A stretch of DNA of 64,000 nt, from positions 8,742,001-8,806,000 of the forward strand of contig NZ_CP072941.1 in the NCBI RefSeq assembly GCF_018069625.1, read 5' to 3'. Position 1 is the first letter of the stretch, and the number at the start of each line of letters is the position of its first letter. Position numbers and translations under genes: made by a program. This DNA comes from Streptomyces yatensis (GTDB taxonomy: Bacteria > Actinomycetota > Actinomycetes > Streptomycetales > Streptomycetaceae). The notes under the pieces were generated by a model. The model was not told where the DNA came from, made no database searches, and saw only the letters and a list, made by a program, of their open reading frames with translations. Below are positions 50,350 through 59,327 of this stretch, piece by piece.

Positions 50350-51831
50350 GTGAAGCCGTGGGAAAGACCTCCGCAGCGGCGCAGATATCTCGGCGCGGCC
50401 GCGGCCGCCTTCGGTCTGGTGGCCACCTTGCTGGCCGCGGGCCCGGCGGCCGCGACGCCCGACCCCGGTGACGCCCCGCACAAGGAGCGGGTGACGAAGA
50501 GTCAGCAGTCCGAAGCCAGGGCGGCCATCGAGAACGGCGACATCCCCGGGGTGGACCAGGTGGTCCACAGCGACAATGTCAGCCACCTCACCAACATCCC
50601 CAAGCAGGACCTCAAGGGCGTCAACTCCGACCTGGCCTTCCAGGGCACGTACGCCTTCGCGGGCAACTACGACGGCTTTGTCATCTACGACATCAGCCGG
50701 CCGAAGAGCCCGAAGATCGTGAGCCAGGTGCTCTGCCCGGGCTCGCAGAACGATGTGTCGGTCTCAGGAGACCTGCTCTTCCTCTCCACCGACTCCTCGT
50801 GCAGCGACAACTCCTGCACCAGCACCACCCAGCCCGCGACCGAGAAGTCCTCGTGGGAGGGCATGAAGGTCTTCGACATCAGCGACAAGCGGAACCCGCG
50901 GTACGTCGCCGCCGTCGAGACCTCCTGCGGTTCGCACACCCACACCCTGGTGCCCGAGCGCAAGGACGTGTACATCTACGTCTCCTCGTACGCGCCCAGC
51001 GCCACCTTCCCGGACTGCCAGCCCCCGCATGACGGCATCTCCGTCATCAAGGTGCCCCGTAAGGCGCCCGAGAAGGCCGCGGTCATCGACTTCCCCGTGC
51101 TCTTCCCGGACGGCGGAAACCCCGGCGGGCCCACCAACCCCGGCGTCTCGCAGACCACCGGCTGCCATGACCTCACCACGTTCCCCAAGCTGAAGCTGGC
51201 GGCGGGCGCGTGCATGGGCGACGGGGTCCTGCTCGACATCGCCGACCCCGCGAAGCCGCGGGTCATCGACCGGGTCGAGGACAACGTCAACTTCGCCTTC
51301 TGGCACTCGGCGACCTTCAACGAGCGCGGCACCAAGGTCGTGTTCACCGATGAGCTGGGTGGCGGCGTCGCCGCGACCTGCAACACCGAGGTGGGCCAGG
51401 ACCGCGGCGCCGACGGCATCTACGACATCGTCGGCAAGGGGGACAAGCGCAAGCTGGTCTTCCGGAGCTACTACAAGATCCCGCGCCACCAGGCCGACAC
51501 CGAGAACTGCGTCGCCCACAACGGCTCGCTGATCCCGGCCAAGGGCCGCGACATCATGGTCCAGGCGTGGTACCAGGGCGGCGTCTCCGTCTGGGACTTC
51601 ACCGACTCCGACAAGCCCAAGGAGATCGGCTACTTCGAGCGCGGGCCGCTCTCCAGCGACACGCTCATCACCGGCGGCTCCTGGTCCGCGTACTACTACA
51701 ACGGCTACATCTACTCCAACGACATCGACAAGGGCTTCGATGTCCTGAAGATCCACGACCGGCGCACCGACAGCGCCGCGTCGGTCCGGCTGCGCGAGCT
51801 CAACGCGCAGACGCAGCCCGACTACCGCTGA
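50350..51831 (+). CDS. LVIVD repeat-containing exported protein
   Basis: A 493-residue precursor with signal peptide (RRRYLGAAAAAFGLVATLLA, cleaved near AAA-TPDP) and GGGAGG before the GTG at 50350. The body is a beta-propeller of LVIVD-type blades: YDGFVIYDISRPKSPKIVSQ, MKVFDISDKRNPRYVAAVE, GVLLDIADPAKPRVIDRVED and VSVWDFTDSDKPKEIGYFE. It is secreted or surface-held. The function of this family in actinobacteria is unknown; adhesion or substrate binding is usually assumed. Confidence 0.88.
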   Translation: MKPWERPPQRRRYLGAAAAAFGLVATLLAAGPAAATPDPGDAPHKERVTKSQQSEARAAIENGDIPGVDQVVHSDNVSHLTNIPKQDLKGVNSDLAFQGTYAFAGNYDGFVIYDISRPKSPKIVSQVLCPGSQNDVSVSGDLLFLSTDSSCSDNSCTSTTQPATEKSSWEGMKVFDISDKRNPRYVAAVETSCGSHTHTLVPERKDVYIYVSSYAPSATFPDCQPPHDGISVIKVPRKAPEKAAVIDFPVLFPDGGNPGGPTNPGVSQTTGCHDLTTFPKLKLAAGACMGDGVLLDIADPAKPRVIDRVEDNVNFAFWHSATFNERGTKVVFTDELGGGVAATCNTEVGQDRGADGIYDIVGKGDKRKLVFRSYYKIPRHQADTENCVAHNGSLIPAKGRDIMVQAWYQGGVSVWDFTDSDKPKEIGYFERGPLSSDTLITGGSWSAYYYNGYIYSNDIDKGFDVLKIHDRRTDSAASVRLRELNAQTQPDYR

Positions 51832-51838
51832 GTGCCCG

Positions 51839-52477
51839 TCAGTTCGTCCCAGCGTGGCTCCCGTCGGGCGGCTCCTCGCCCGGCGGGAGGCCGAGCTCCC
51901 AGTCGAGTCCGTAGCGGTGGAACAGCTCCGCCCGCAGCCGCTCGGGCGGCATCGGCGCCCCCGGCAGCAGCACCGCGACCACCGCGCCCATCAGCAGGGC
52001 GCGCAGCAGCCGGTAGTCGGTCTCGGGGTCCTCGGAGCCGTACCGCGTGACGGTGTCCCGCAGCAGACCGGCCAGCCGCTGCTGCTCGGGGCACTGGATG
52101 AAGCCCTCGGCCGTGAGGATCCCCGCCATATGCGTCCGCATCAGCCGCGGCCGGTCCCGGGCCAGCCCCAGGATCGCGTCGATCGCCCGCGCCAGCAGCT
52201 CCCGCCCGGTCTCCTCGCCCTCCGGGCGCGGCTCCCGCTCGAGCCCCCGGGCCAGCTCCATGTGCATCAGCCGGTGGACGGCCGTCTGCAGCAGCTGCCG
52301 CTTGCCCGGGAAGTAGTACGAGACCAGGCCGCGGGCCGCCCCGGCCCGGTCGGCGATATCGGCGAGGGTGGTCGCCTCGTAGCCGTGCTCGTCGACCAGC
52401 TCGACCGTCGCCTCCAGCAGACGGGCCTGGGATCGGCGGCGCAACTCCTCATTGACCGACGGGCTTCGGGGGACCAT
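51839..52477 (-). CDS. TetR family transcriptional regulator
   Basis: A 212-residue TetR regulator with AGGAG before the ATG at 52477. HTH: SQARLLEATVELVDEHGYEA then LADIADRAGAARGLVSYYFPGKRQLL. An inverted repeat lies between its -10-like TATATT and the start codon, so autorepression is likely. Its stop is 7 bases from the LVIVD gene stop. No other target is obvious nearby. Confidence 0.88.
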   Translation of the reverse strand: MVPRSPSVNEELRRRSQARLLEATVELVDEHGYEATTLADIADRAGAARGLVSYYFPGKRQLLQTAVHRLMHMELARGLEREPRPEGEETGRELLARAIDAILGLARDRPRLMRTHMAGILTAEGFIQCPEQQRLAGLLRDTVTRYGSEDPETDYRLLRALLMGAVVAVLLPGAPMPPERLRAELFHRYGLDWELGLPPGEEPPDGSHAGTN

Positions 52478-52492
52478 GCTGAAACTCCTGCG

Positions 52493-52517
52493 TTGGCTGG
52501 CTGTCAGCCAATATACT
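52493..52517 (-). promoter_or_regulatory. TetR operator and -10 region
   Basis: TTGGCTG and CAGCCAA (7-base arms, 5-base spacer, 52493-52511) directly follow a minus-strand TATATT. The dyad lies 16 bases before the TetR start codon. Confidence 0.7.
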
Positions 52518-52643
52518 CAGGCGACGTTCGGTTGTCCGCCGATCCTTGAGGGCGGCCGCATGTCTCCGCCGGTTCGGGCGACACGGGGGGATCGCCCGAA
52601 CCGGTGGGTTCGCCCCGTTCCGTCCTGCGGGGCCCTGGGAGGC

Positions 52644-53357
52644 CTACGGGGCCGTGGCGGCGTCCGGCAGCGGGCCGAGAACCGCGCGCAGCGCGTCCGG
52701 ACGCCGGTCCACCGGGAGATGGTCCACCAGATGGACCCGGCAGCCCAGGGCCGCCGCCCCCGCGTCCGCCCGGCGGTCGTCGCCCACCATCACCGCGTCC
52801 CCCGGGTCCACTCCCAGCGCGTCGCACGCGGCCCGGAACAGCCTCGGGTCCGGCTTCTGGACCCCGTGCTCGTACGACAGCACATAGGCGTCCACCAGCG
52901 GATCCAGACCGTGGGCGCGGAAGACCGGCCGCAGATCCCAGCCGATGTTGCTGACCACCGCGATCCGTACCCCGCGCCGGCGCAGCTCGCCCAGCACCTC
53001 GGGGGCGTCCGGGTACGGCCGCCAGGCCGCGGGCTCCATATGGCGGTCATAGAGGGCGTCGTACAGCTCGGGGCGGGGCAGCGGCACCTCGCGGGCCATA
53101 CCGGTGAAGGCGGCCCGGTGCAGCTCGGCACCGCGGTCCCGGACGGCCCACGCCTCCTCCAGGTGCGGCGGCACCGTGAGCGGCGGGGCGCCGCCGGGCA
53201 GCGCACCGGCCTCCTCCAGGCCCCGGGCGTACCGTACGACCTCCTCGTCCGGGACCTCGGTCCCGCTCCGCTCCAGCACGGTACGGAGCCAGGACTCGGC
53301 GGACTCGATGCGGAACAGCGTCCCGGAGAAGTCGAACAACGCGCCCTTGACGGTCAC
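52644..53357 (-). CDS. HAD family hydrolase
   Basis: A 237-residue HAD protein with motif I ALFDFSGTLF (the nucleophile Asp, with Ser in place of the second Asp: DFSGT), motif II VVSNIGWD, motif III Lys in GVQKPDPRLF and motif IV MVGDDRRADAGA. The DxS rather than DxD first motif is seen in some phosphonatase- or dehalogenase-like HADs and may change the reaction. It may belong to haloacid-dehalogenase-type or phosphatase groups; I cannot decide. GTG start at 53357 after GGGAGC. Confidence 0.85.
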   Translation of the reverse strand: MTVKGALFDFSGTLFRIESAESWLRTVLERSGTEVPDEEVVRYARGLEEAGALPGGAPPLTVPPHLEEAWAVRDRGAELHRAAFTGMAREVPLPRPELYDALYDRHMEPAAWRPYPDAPEVLGELRRRGVRIAVVSNIGWDLRPVFRAHGLDPLVDAYVLSYEHGVQKPDPRLFRAACDALGVDPGDAVMVGDDRRADAGAAALGCRVHLVDHLPVDRRPDALRAVLGPLPDAATAP

Positions 53358-53554
53358 CGTTCACGCTCCCTCGTCTCTGCTGTGGCCAGGAGGCGGGACT
53401 TCCGGCATCGTATGCCGGCCGCGCCACCTCGTCCGGCGGATTTACGGTGGATCGGCGCACGGTTCCGGCGCGGGGCGACCGGCTCGCACCGGCACGGGAA
53501 CCGGCGCCGTACAGGGCCGGTGCGGCAGGCCGGCCGCGATCGAGGGAGGCACGC

Positions 53555-54568
53555 ATGCCGGATCCGGACTTGCGTATCGGTACGTTGCGTATCGGTACGT
53601 TCCGGTACGACACGACCCAGGCGCTGTTCGACGGGACCGCCGAGATTCCCGGGGTCCCGAACGTCGCGATGGCGACGGGGGCGACGCTGCCGGAGGTGTT
53701 CCGGCTCCTCCTCGACGGCGAGGTGGATGTCGCGGAGTTCGGCCTGACCTTCTATCTGCGCGCGCTGGAGCGGGAGGCCGATGTCATCGCTCTCCCGGTG
53801 TTCCCCAACCGGGTGTTCAGGCATTCATGCGTCTTCGTGAACCGGGACAGCGGCATCAGCGGCCCGGCCGATCTGGTGGGCAGGACGATCGGTGAGTTCG
53901 GTGTCTACGGCCAGGACTCGGGTGTGTGGGCCAAGGGCATCCTGATGGACGAATACGGCTTCCGCCCCGAGGAGAACCGCTGGGTCATCGGCGGGCTCGA
54001 CACGCCGGCGCCACCGTTCGGCTTCGTCCCGCAGGTGTGGCCGGAGGGCATCGACATCAGCGCGGCACCGGAGGGCAGGGCGCTGGGCCCGATGCTCGAC
54101 TCGGGGGAGCTCGACGTCCTGTTCACCGCGAATGTGCCGCAGACCGTCCTCGATGGATCGCCGCACGTCACGCGACTGTTTCCGGACTTCGAAATCCGCG
54201 AGCGGGACTACTACCGGCGCACTGGGATCTTCCCGATGATGCACACCGTCGTCGTCAGGCGAGACCTGCTCACCCGGCATCCCTGGCTGGCCCGCGCCGT
54301 CTACGAGGGCTTTCTGGCGGCGAAGGAGGCAGGAGCCCGGCGGTACCGGCAGGGACGGCGGCTGTACGAGGCCCCGTTCATGGTGCCCTGGCTGAACGCG
54401 CTGTACGAGGAGAACGCGGAGCTGATGACCGAGGACTGGTGGCCCTACGGCGTGGCCGCCAACCGCACGGCCCTCGACACACTGCTGCGCTACCACCACG
54501 AACAGGGCCTGACCGCGCACCGCTGGACGATCGAGGAGATCTTCACCCCCGACCTGCTGGAGACCTGA
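53555..54568 (+). CDS. periplasmic-binding-fold protein, 4,5-dihydroxyphthalate decarboxylase-like
   Basis: A 337-residue protein; GGGAGG precedes the ATG at 53555. It has no signal peptide or lipobox. Features such as LRIGTFRYDTTQALFDGTAE, VDVAEFGLTFYLRALEREAD, VFPNRVFRHSCVFVNRDSGI and GEFGVYGQDSGVWAKGIL match the cytoplasmic type-2 periplasmic-binding-fold family annotated as 4,5-dihydroxyphthalate decarboxylase or substrate-binding protein. The lack of an export signal argues for an enzyme acting on an aromatic acid. The small SnoaL-fold gene downstream may be co-transcribed. Confidence 0.8.
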   Translation: MPDPDLRIGTLRIGTFRYDTTQALFDGTAEIPGVPNVAMATGATLPEVFRLLLDGEVDVAEFGLTFYLRALEREADVIALPVFPNRVFRHSCVFVNRDSGISGPADLVGRTIGEFGVYGQDSGVWAKGILMDEYGFRPEENRWVIGGLDTPAPPFGFVPQVWPEGIDISAAPEGRALGPMLDSGELDVLFTANVPQTVLDGSPHVTRLFPDFEIRERDYYRRTGIFPMMHTVVVRRDLLTRHPWLARAVYEGFLAAKEAGARRYRQGRRLYEAPFMVPWLNALYEENAELMTEDWWPYGVAANRTALDTLLRYHHEQGLTAHRWTIEEIFTPDLLET

Positions 54569-54741
54569 CCGGCTGGGGCCCGCTCATCCGTGGCCGCGGC
54601 CCAACTGCCCTCCATCAGCCCGCCGGTGGGCCGCCTGGGTGCGGTGCTCCTGGGCGGCGTACGGCCTGGTCGGCGGCGTTCGACCGGCCCAGACTCGGTC
54701 GGGCAGGACAGATCCGCACCCATGGACGAGAGAGGCCCGTC

Positions 54742-55212
54742 ATGACAGCGACCACCGACTACGCCGGCCTGGCCCGCAGACTGCACGCCCTGGAGGACAA
54801 GGAAGCACTGCGCGCCCTGATGATCCGCGGATGGCGGGCGCTGGACCGCAGGGACTGGCAGACCTGGATCGCGGGCTGGGCCGAGGACGCGGTGCTGGAG
54901 TTCGGGCCGTGGGAGAAGATCCACGGAAAGGAGGCGATCCGGGCCAAGGTGGAAGAGGTGGAATCGCCCTACGCGAGCATGCAGCACCACATCCTCAACA
55001 TGCACGTCGACGTGGAGGGCGACCGGGCGACGGGGATCGGCTATATGTGGTTCGTCGCCGTCACCGCACCCGGGAGCACCTCATCCCCCTACTCCATGGG
55101 CGGCCCCTACGACTGGGAGTTCCGCCGGGGCCCGGACGGCTGGCTGCTGGTCCGCCAACGGCTCGGCGTCTGGTGGACCGACGGCGAGGACACCCTGAGG
55201 GCCTTCGCATAG
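54742..55212 (+). CDS. nuclear transport factor 2 / SnoaL-like protein
   Basis: A 156-residue NTF2-fold protein; GAGAGAGG lies before the ATG at 54742. The first helix EDKEALRALMIRGWRALDRR and the following DWQTWIAGWAEDAVLEFGPW are typical, with MQHHILNMHVDVEGDRATG forming later strands. Such folds act as cyclases, dehydratases, isomerases or oxygenases on aromatic or polyketide-like molecules. Its neighbours (decarboxylase-like protein, FAD hydroxylase) suggest aromatic compound conversion. Confidence 0.85.
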   Translation: MTATTDYAGLARRLHALEDKEALRALMIRGWRALDRRDWQTWIAGWAEDAVLEFGPWEKIHGKEAIRAKVEEVESPYASMQHHILNMHVDVEGDRATGIGYMWFVAVTAPGSTSSPYSMGGPYDWEFRRGPDGWLLVRQRLGVWWTDGEDTLRAFA

Positions 55213-55225
55213 GCGTCGGCCTGGC

Positions 55226-56728
55226 TCAGCGCACGCTCGCGAGGTCGCCGGTGAGCGCGGCCAGCAGGGTGTCGCCGCAGTCGGCGGGGGTGTCCGTAGC
55301 CCAGCAGACATAGCCGTCGGGACGGATGAGCAGGGCGGCGGCGCCCAGATCGTCGGCGCAGGTGGCGCGGACGAGGTCGACTCGTGGCGGGAGCGGAAGG
55401 TCGGCCGGGACGGCTCCGGCCAGGTCGAGCAGGACGGCGTGCCCGGAGCCGAACAAGGCCGACAGCCGGGTGGGGCCGGTTTCGGTGACCAGATCGGCGT
55501 TCGGCATGCGCCGGCCGGTGAGCGGGTGATCCCCGGGCAGGTCGTAGCGCAGCGAGAGACCCGACATCAGCCCCGCGAGATGGCGGTTGGTGTCGGGCAG
55601 GCGCAGCAGGTCGGTGACGATGTCGCGCAAGGCGGCCACGTCCTCACTCGGGTTCGGAACCGCCAGGACGCGCTGCGCCGAGGTGTGGTGCAGGACCTGG
55701 GCCGCGACCGGATGGCGCTCGGTGTGGTAGCTGTCCAGCAAGCCGCTCGGCGCCCGGTCCTGGAGGACCGCGGCCAGTTTCCACCCGAGGTTGAGCGCGT
55801 CCTGTACGCCGAGGTTGAGGCCCTGGGCGCCCAGCGGCGGGTGGATGTGCGCGGCGTCCCCGGCGAACAGGACACGGCCCGTACGGTAGTGCTCCAGTTG
55901 TCGCGTGGCATCGGAGAACCGCGAGGAGTTGTCCACGGCGCCGAGGGTGGTCTCGGGGCCGTACACGGCCTCCAGCGCGGCCGCGATCTCCTCATGGGTG
56001 ACGGGGGTGTCGCGGGCGGTGTCCGCCTGGTCCGCGTGCCCGAAGGTGAACCGGTACCGGTCGCCGCCGATGGGGACCAGCATGGACCAGTAGCCGCGCG
56101 CTTGACGGGTCAGGGTGCTCATCAGTCCCATCCGCCGCGGCACCAGTGATGAGACGGCGGACAGCCGGATATCGGCCAGCACCGCCTGATGTGTTCCGGC
56201 CCGGCCGGGGAACGGCAGCCCGAGGAGTTTCCGCACCGTGCTGTGGCCGCCGTCGCACGCCACCAGATAGTGAGCCCGCGCCAGGAGGCCGTCCGCCGTG
56301 ACGACCACACCGTCGTCGTCCGGCGCGACCTCTGAGACGGCGGCGCCGCGCAGTACCCGCGCGCCGGCGGCGGTCGCCCGCTCTTCGAGCACCTCCTCGA
56401 TCTCCCACTGGGGGACTCCGATCGGGAAGGGGTGCTCGGTCCGCCAAGGGGTGCAGTCCAAGGGCACGGGCAGGGCCCCGAAACTGCCGCCCACCGGCTC
56501 ACGCGAAATGGCCCGCCGCAGCAGCGGCTCCAGCAGGCCGCGGGACTCCAGCAGTTCGGCGGTGCGGGGCTGAATCGAGCCGCCTTTCACCTGCTGGATC
56601 CGCTGGGGCAGCTTCTCCAGCACCAGGGTCTCGACCCCGGCCAGCGCCAGTTCGTACGCCAGCATCAGTCCGGTCGGGCCCGCGCCCGCGACAACGACCT
56701 CGGTCGTGCTCTCCGTCAACACCGTCAC
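55226..56728 (-). CDS. FAD-dependent aromatic hydroxylase-type monooxygenase
   Basis: A 500-residue class A flavoprotein monooxygenase. GxGxxG is in VVVAGAGPTGLMLAYELALA, the DG motif is YLVACDGGHSTVRKLLG, and the GD motif is GRVLFAGDAAHIHPPLGAQG followed by LNLGVQDALNLGWKLA. The C-terminal thioredoxin-like domain of about 100 residues marks the phenol-hydroxylase/polyketide-hydroxylase branch. Related enzymes hydroxylate phenolics or inactivate rifamycins and tetracyclines. GGAG spacing favours a GTG at 56722 over that at 56728. A divergent TetR gene with an 11-base dyad in the gap likely controls it. Confidence 0.9.
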   Translation of the reverse strand: MTVLTESTTEVVVAGAGPTGLMLAYELALAGVETLVLEKLPQRIQQVKGGSIQPRTAELLESRGLLEPLLRRAISREPVGGSFGALPVPLDCTPWRTEHPFPIGVPQWEIEEVLEERATAAGARVLRGAAVSEVAPDDDGVVVTADGLLARAHYLVACDGGHSTVRKLLGLPFPGRAGTHQAVLADIRLSAVSSLVPRRMGLMSTLTRQARGYWSMLVPIGGDRYRFTFGHADQADTARDTPVTHEEIAAALEAVYGPETTLGAVDNSSRFSDATRQLEHYRTGRVLFAGDAAHIHPPLGAQGLNLGVQDALNLGWKLAAVLQDRAPSGLLDSYHTERHPVAAQVLHHTSAQRVLAVPNPSEDVAALRDIVTDLLRLPDTNRHLAGLMSGLSLRYDLPGDHPLTGRRMPNADLVTETGPTRLSALFGSGHAVLLDLAGAVPADLPLPPRVDLVRATCADDLGAAALLIRPDGYVCWATDTPADCGDTLLAALTGDLASVR

Positions 56729-56758
56729 TCCATCTCAGCTCGACGCTCCGGCTCGGCT

Positions 56759-56784
56759 CACTCGGGATAAATATATACCGAGTG
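56759..56784. promoter_or_regulatory. TetR operator between monooxygenase and TetR genes
   Basis: CACTCGGGATA and TATACCGAGTG form an inverted repeat (10 of 11 positions, 4-base spacer) in the 97-base gap between divergent genes. Strong candidate site for the regulator at 56826. Confidence 0.75.
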
Positions 56785-56788
56785 CAGA

Positions 56789-56825
56789 AATCTACCAGGG
56801 GCAGTTTTCTGCTACGGTGGGCGCC
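56789..56825 (+). promoter_or_regulatory. probable leaderless promoter of the TetR gene
   Basis: TCTACC and TACGGT (56813-56818) are spaced about 16 bases apart. A transcript starting 7-8 bases after the -10 would begin at or next to the GTG at 56826, so the mRNA may be leaderless. No ribosome site precedes the GTG. Confidence 0.45.
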
Positions 56826-57467
56826 GTGGACGGCAAGCCAGGGCTACGGGAACGAAAGAAGCAGCGGACCCACGCGGCGATCTCCGACGCGGCGATCGCG
56901 CTGTTCCTCGAACACGGCTTCAACCAGGTCTCGGTGGCCCAGGTGGCCGAGGCGGCCGAGGTGTCCAAGCGCACCCTCTTCGCGTACTTCCCGACCAAGG
57001 AAGACCTCGTGGTGCACCGCCTGGCCGACCACGAGACCGAATCCGCACGCGTCGTACGGGCCCGTCCGCCCGGCACCGCCCCGCTGACCGCACTGCGCGA
57101 GCACTTCCTCAAGGGGCTGCGCGAGCGGGATCCCATCACCGGGCTCAACGACCACCCCGCGGTGCGCAGGCTCCACCGCATGATCCTCGACGCCCCCTCG
57201 CTGGTGGCCCGGATGGCACGGTTCAAGACCGGCGCCGAGCACGCGCTGACCGAGGCGCTGCGGGAGACGGCGGACACTCCGGAACTCACCGCGCGGCTCG
57301 CCGCGGTCCAAATCGTCGCGGTCCACTGGGCGCTGGCGCAGGACAACGCCGAACGCCTGGCGTACGGGGAGCCGGCCGACGAGCGCTACGCGGGTGCGGT
57401 GGCCGACACGGAACACGCCTTCGCCCTGCTGGAGAACGGATTGCGGCACCTGCCCCCGCAACCGTGA
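56826..57467 (+). CDS. TetR/AcrR family transcriptional regulator
   Basis: A 213-residue TetR protein. HTH: RERKKQRTHAAISDAAIALF then VAQVAEAAEVSKRTLFAYFPTKEDLV, with the FAYFPTKEDL variant typical of actinobacterial repressors beside oxygenase genes. Starts upstream in frame lie within the operator and look untranslated. The likely targets are itself and the divergent monooxygenase. The inducer may be the monooxygenase substrate. Confidence 0.88.
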   Translation: MDGKPGLRERKKQRTHAAISDAAIALFLEHGFNQVSVAQVAEAAEVSKRTLFAYFPTKEDLVVHRLADHETESARVVRARPPGTAPLTALREHFLKGLRERDPITGLNDHPAVRRLHRMILDAPSLVARMARFKTGAEHALTEALRETADTPELTARLAAVQIVAVHWALAQDNAERLAYGEPADERYAGAVADTEHAFALLENGLRHLPPQP

Positions 57468-57497
57468 CGCTCCGGGCCCCCGGTCGCTGAGAGCGGG

Positions 57498-58406
57498 TCA
57501 GACGCCACGTGGGCCGGGGGTGCCGTACGCGGCGCGCCACGCGGCGGGCGGCAGACCGGCCTGCCGCCGGAAGAACGTGGTGAAGTTGCCGACGTCCCGG
57601 AAACCGAGGCGTCGGGCGCAGCCGCCGACCGGCAGCTCGGTGTGGGCGAGCAGCCGCTTCGCCTCCAGCAGGATGCGCTGGTCGAGGAAGGTCTTGGCGC
57701 CCGTGCCGGTGGCGGCTTGCGTGGCCCGGGTGAGGGTGCGTACGTCGTAGCCCAATGCCCGCGCGTAGTCGGCCACATGGTGCCACTCGGTGAAGCGCTT
57801 CTCGACGGTGGTCCGATAGGCGCGGAACACTTCGGTGGCTCGGCTGCCGGGGCTTGCCACGCCGGTCGAGGGCGGTGTGTCGGGGAGCGTGCGCAGGATC
57901 AGTGCCGCCAGCAGGTGGGAGAGCAGGGCGGGGGATGCCAGGCGCGGTGTGTGGACCGCCGTGCCGTGCTCGCGGCCGAGATGGTCGGCCGCGAGCAGGG
58001 CGAGGGACAGGCGCTGCTGGTCCAGGTGCCAGCACACCGGTGTGCCGGCCTCCGACGCGGTGAAGCCGGAAAGGAAGCCGGGCCGGAAGAGGATCAGCGG
58101 ACCGTCGCAGGCGTCGATGTCGCTCCAGCGGTGCACCATGCCCGGCCGGATCCACACGGCGCTGCCCTCCCTCAGCCGGTAGTGGTGGAAGTCCGCTTCG
58201 TGGCCGCCGGTTCCGGAGCCGATCAGCGCGAACACATGGAAGTCGGGGCGTTGCGGCTGGGTGCGACGGCGCTGGGTGTCCATCGAACGCAGCGCGGCGA
58301 AATCCAGGACCTCCACCCCGTACGCCGCTCCCACGGCGGGCAGGTAGCGCAGCTGCCGCACCGCACTGTGTCCGTTTTCCACAACCAACGTGTTCCTTTC
58401 CACCAA
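57498..58406 (-). CDS. AraC family transcriptional regulator
   Basis: A 302-residue AraC regulator. An N-terminal cupin-like sensor (DFHVFALIGSGTGGHEADFH, LREGSAVWIRPGMVHRWSD) precedes the double HTH (FTEWHHVADYARALGYDVRT, then LGFRDVGNFTTFFRRQAGLP). AAAGGA is nearest to a TTG five codons downstream of the GTG at 58406, so the true start may be slightly later. It is divergent from the hydrolase at 58527 and probably activates it. Confidence 0.87.
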   Translation of the reverse strand: MVERNTLVVENGHSAVRQLRYLPAVGAAYGVEVLDFAALRSMDTQRRRTQPQRPDFHVFALIGSGTGGHEADFHHYRLREGSAVWIRPGMVHRWSDIDACDGPLILFRPGFLSGFTASEAGTPVCWHLDQQRLSLALLAADHLGREHGTAVHTPRLASPALLSHLLAALILRTLPDTPPSTGVASPGSRATEVFRAYRTTVEKRFTEWHHVADYARALGYDVRTLTRATQAATGTGAKTFLDQRILLEAKRLLAHTELPVGGCARRLGFRDVGNFTTFFRRQAGLPPAAWRAAYGTPGPRGV

Positions 58407-58526
58407 GGAGCGGACACCTTCTCACCTACGGTCGACTCCGGGCCTGACCAGCAGGTCAGATTACCGGTACAGAGCCGCGGCTGGACGACGGAGTCACTTT
58501 CCGCGGCCGACAGGGAAGGCACGAGG

Positions 58527-59327
58527 ATGAAGGAAACAACAATGACCGTTCCCGTGGCGGGCGGGTCGCTCGACGTACGAGTCGGAGGTGACAACGGTCC
58601 GGCGCTGGTGTTCGCCCACTACTGGGGCGGCTCCGCCGACACCTGGAACGGTGTGCTCGGCCACCTGCCGCCCGGGCAGGCGACGGTCCGCTTCGACCAG
58701 CGCGGCTGGGGCACCTCACGGGCGCTGCCCGGGCCCTATCACCTCGACCAGCTCGCCGACGATCTCGTCCGGGTGATCGAGGCGTGTGTGTCGGGGCCGT
58801 TCGTCCTCGTCGGCCACTCGATGGGCGGCAAGGCGAGCCAGCTCGTCGCGGCCCGCCGACCGGTCGGCCTGGCCGGCCTGGTGCTCGTCGCGCCCGCGCC
58901 GCCCCGGCCGCCCGCCATGGTGACAGAGGAGTACCGGCAGGGCCTGTCACACGCCTATGACTCGGCCGAGACGGTGGCACACGCCCTCGACCATGTTCTG
59001 ACCGCCACGCCGCTGCCCGGGACGGTGCGGGCCACCGCGGAGCGCGACAGCCTCGCCGCCGATGCCGAGGCCCGGCAGGAGTGGCCCCTGCACGGAATCG
59101 CGCGGGACATCACCGATGCCGCACGGCGTATCGAGGTTCCGGTGACGGTGCTGGCCGCGGAGAACGACGTGGTGGAGCCGCCGCACATCCTGCGCGAACA
59201 CCTCCTGCCCCACATCCCGCACGCGACCCTGACCACTGTCCCCGACGCCGGCCACCTGCTCCCCGCGGAAGCCCCCGGCGCCGTCGCGAAGGCCCTCGGA
59301 GACTTCCTCACGGCCCTTCAGCGCTGA
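58527..59327 (+). CDS. alpha/beta hydrolase
   Basis: A 266-residue alpha/beta-hydrolase. VFAHYWGGSADTWNGV is the oxyanion region, VLVGHSMGGKASQLVA the nucleophile elbow, LAAENDVVEPP the acid and PDAGHLLPAEAP the His. ATGs at 58527 and 58542 are both possible; the second has AAGGAA at better spacing. The haloperoxidase/esterase-like sequence suggests ester or lactone hydrolysis. The AraC regulator faces it. Confidence 0.88.
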   Translation: MKETTMTVPVAGGSLDVRVGGDNGPALVFAHYWGGSADTWNGVLGHLPPGQATVRFDQRGWGTSRALPGPYHLDQLADDLVRVIEACVSGPFVLVGHSMGGKASQLVAARRPVGLAGLVLVAPAPPRPPAMVTEEYRQGLSHAYDSAETVAHALDHVLTATPLPGTVRATAERDSLAADAEARQEWPLHGIARDITDAARRIEVPVTVLAAENDVVEPPHILREHLLPHIPHATLTTVPDAGHLLPAEAPGAVAKALGDFLTALQR

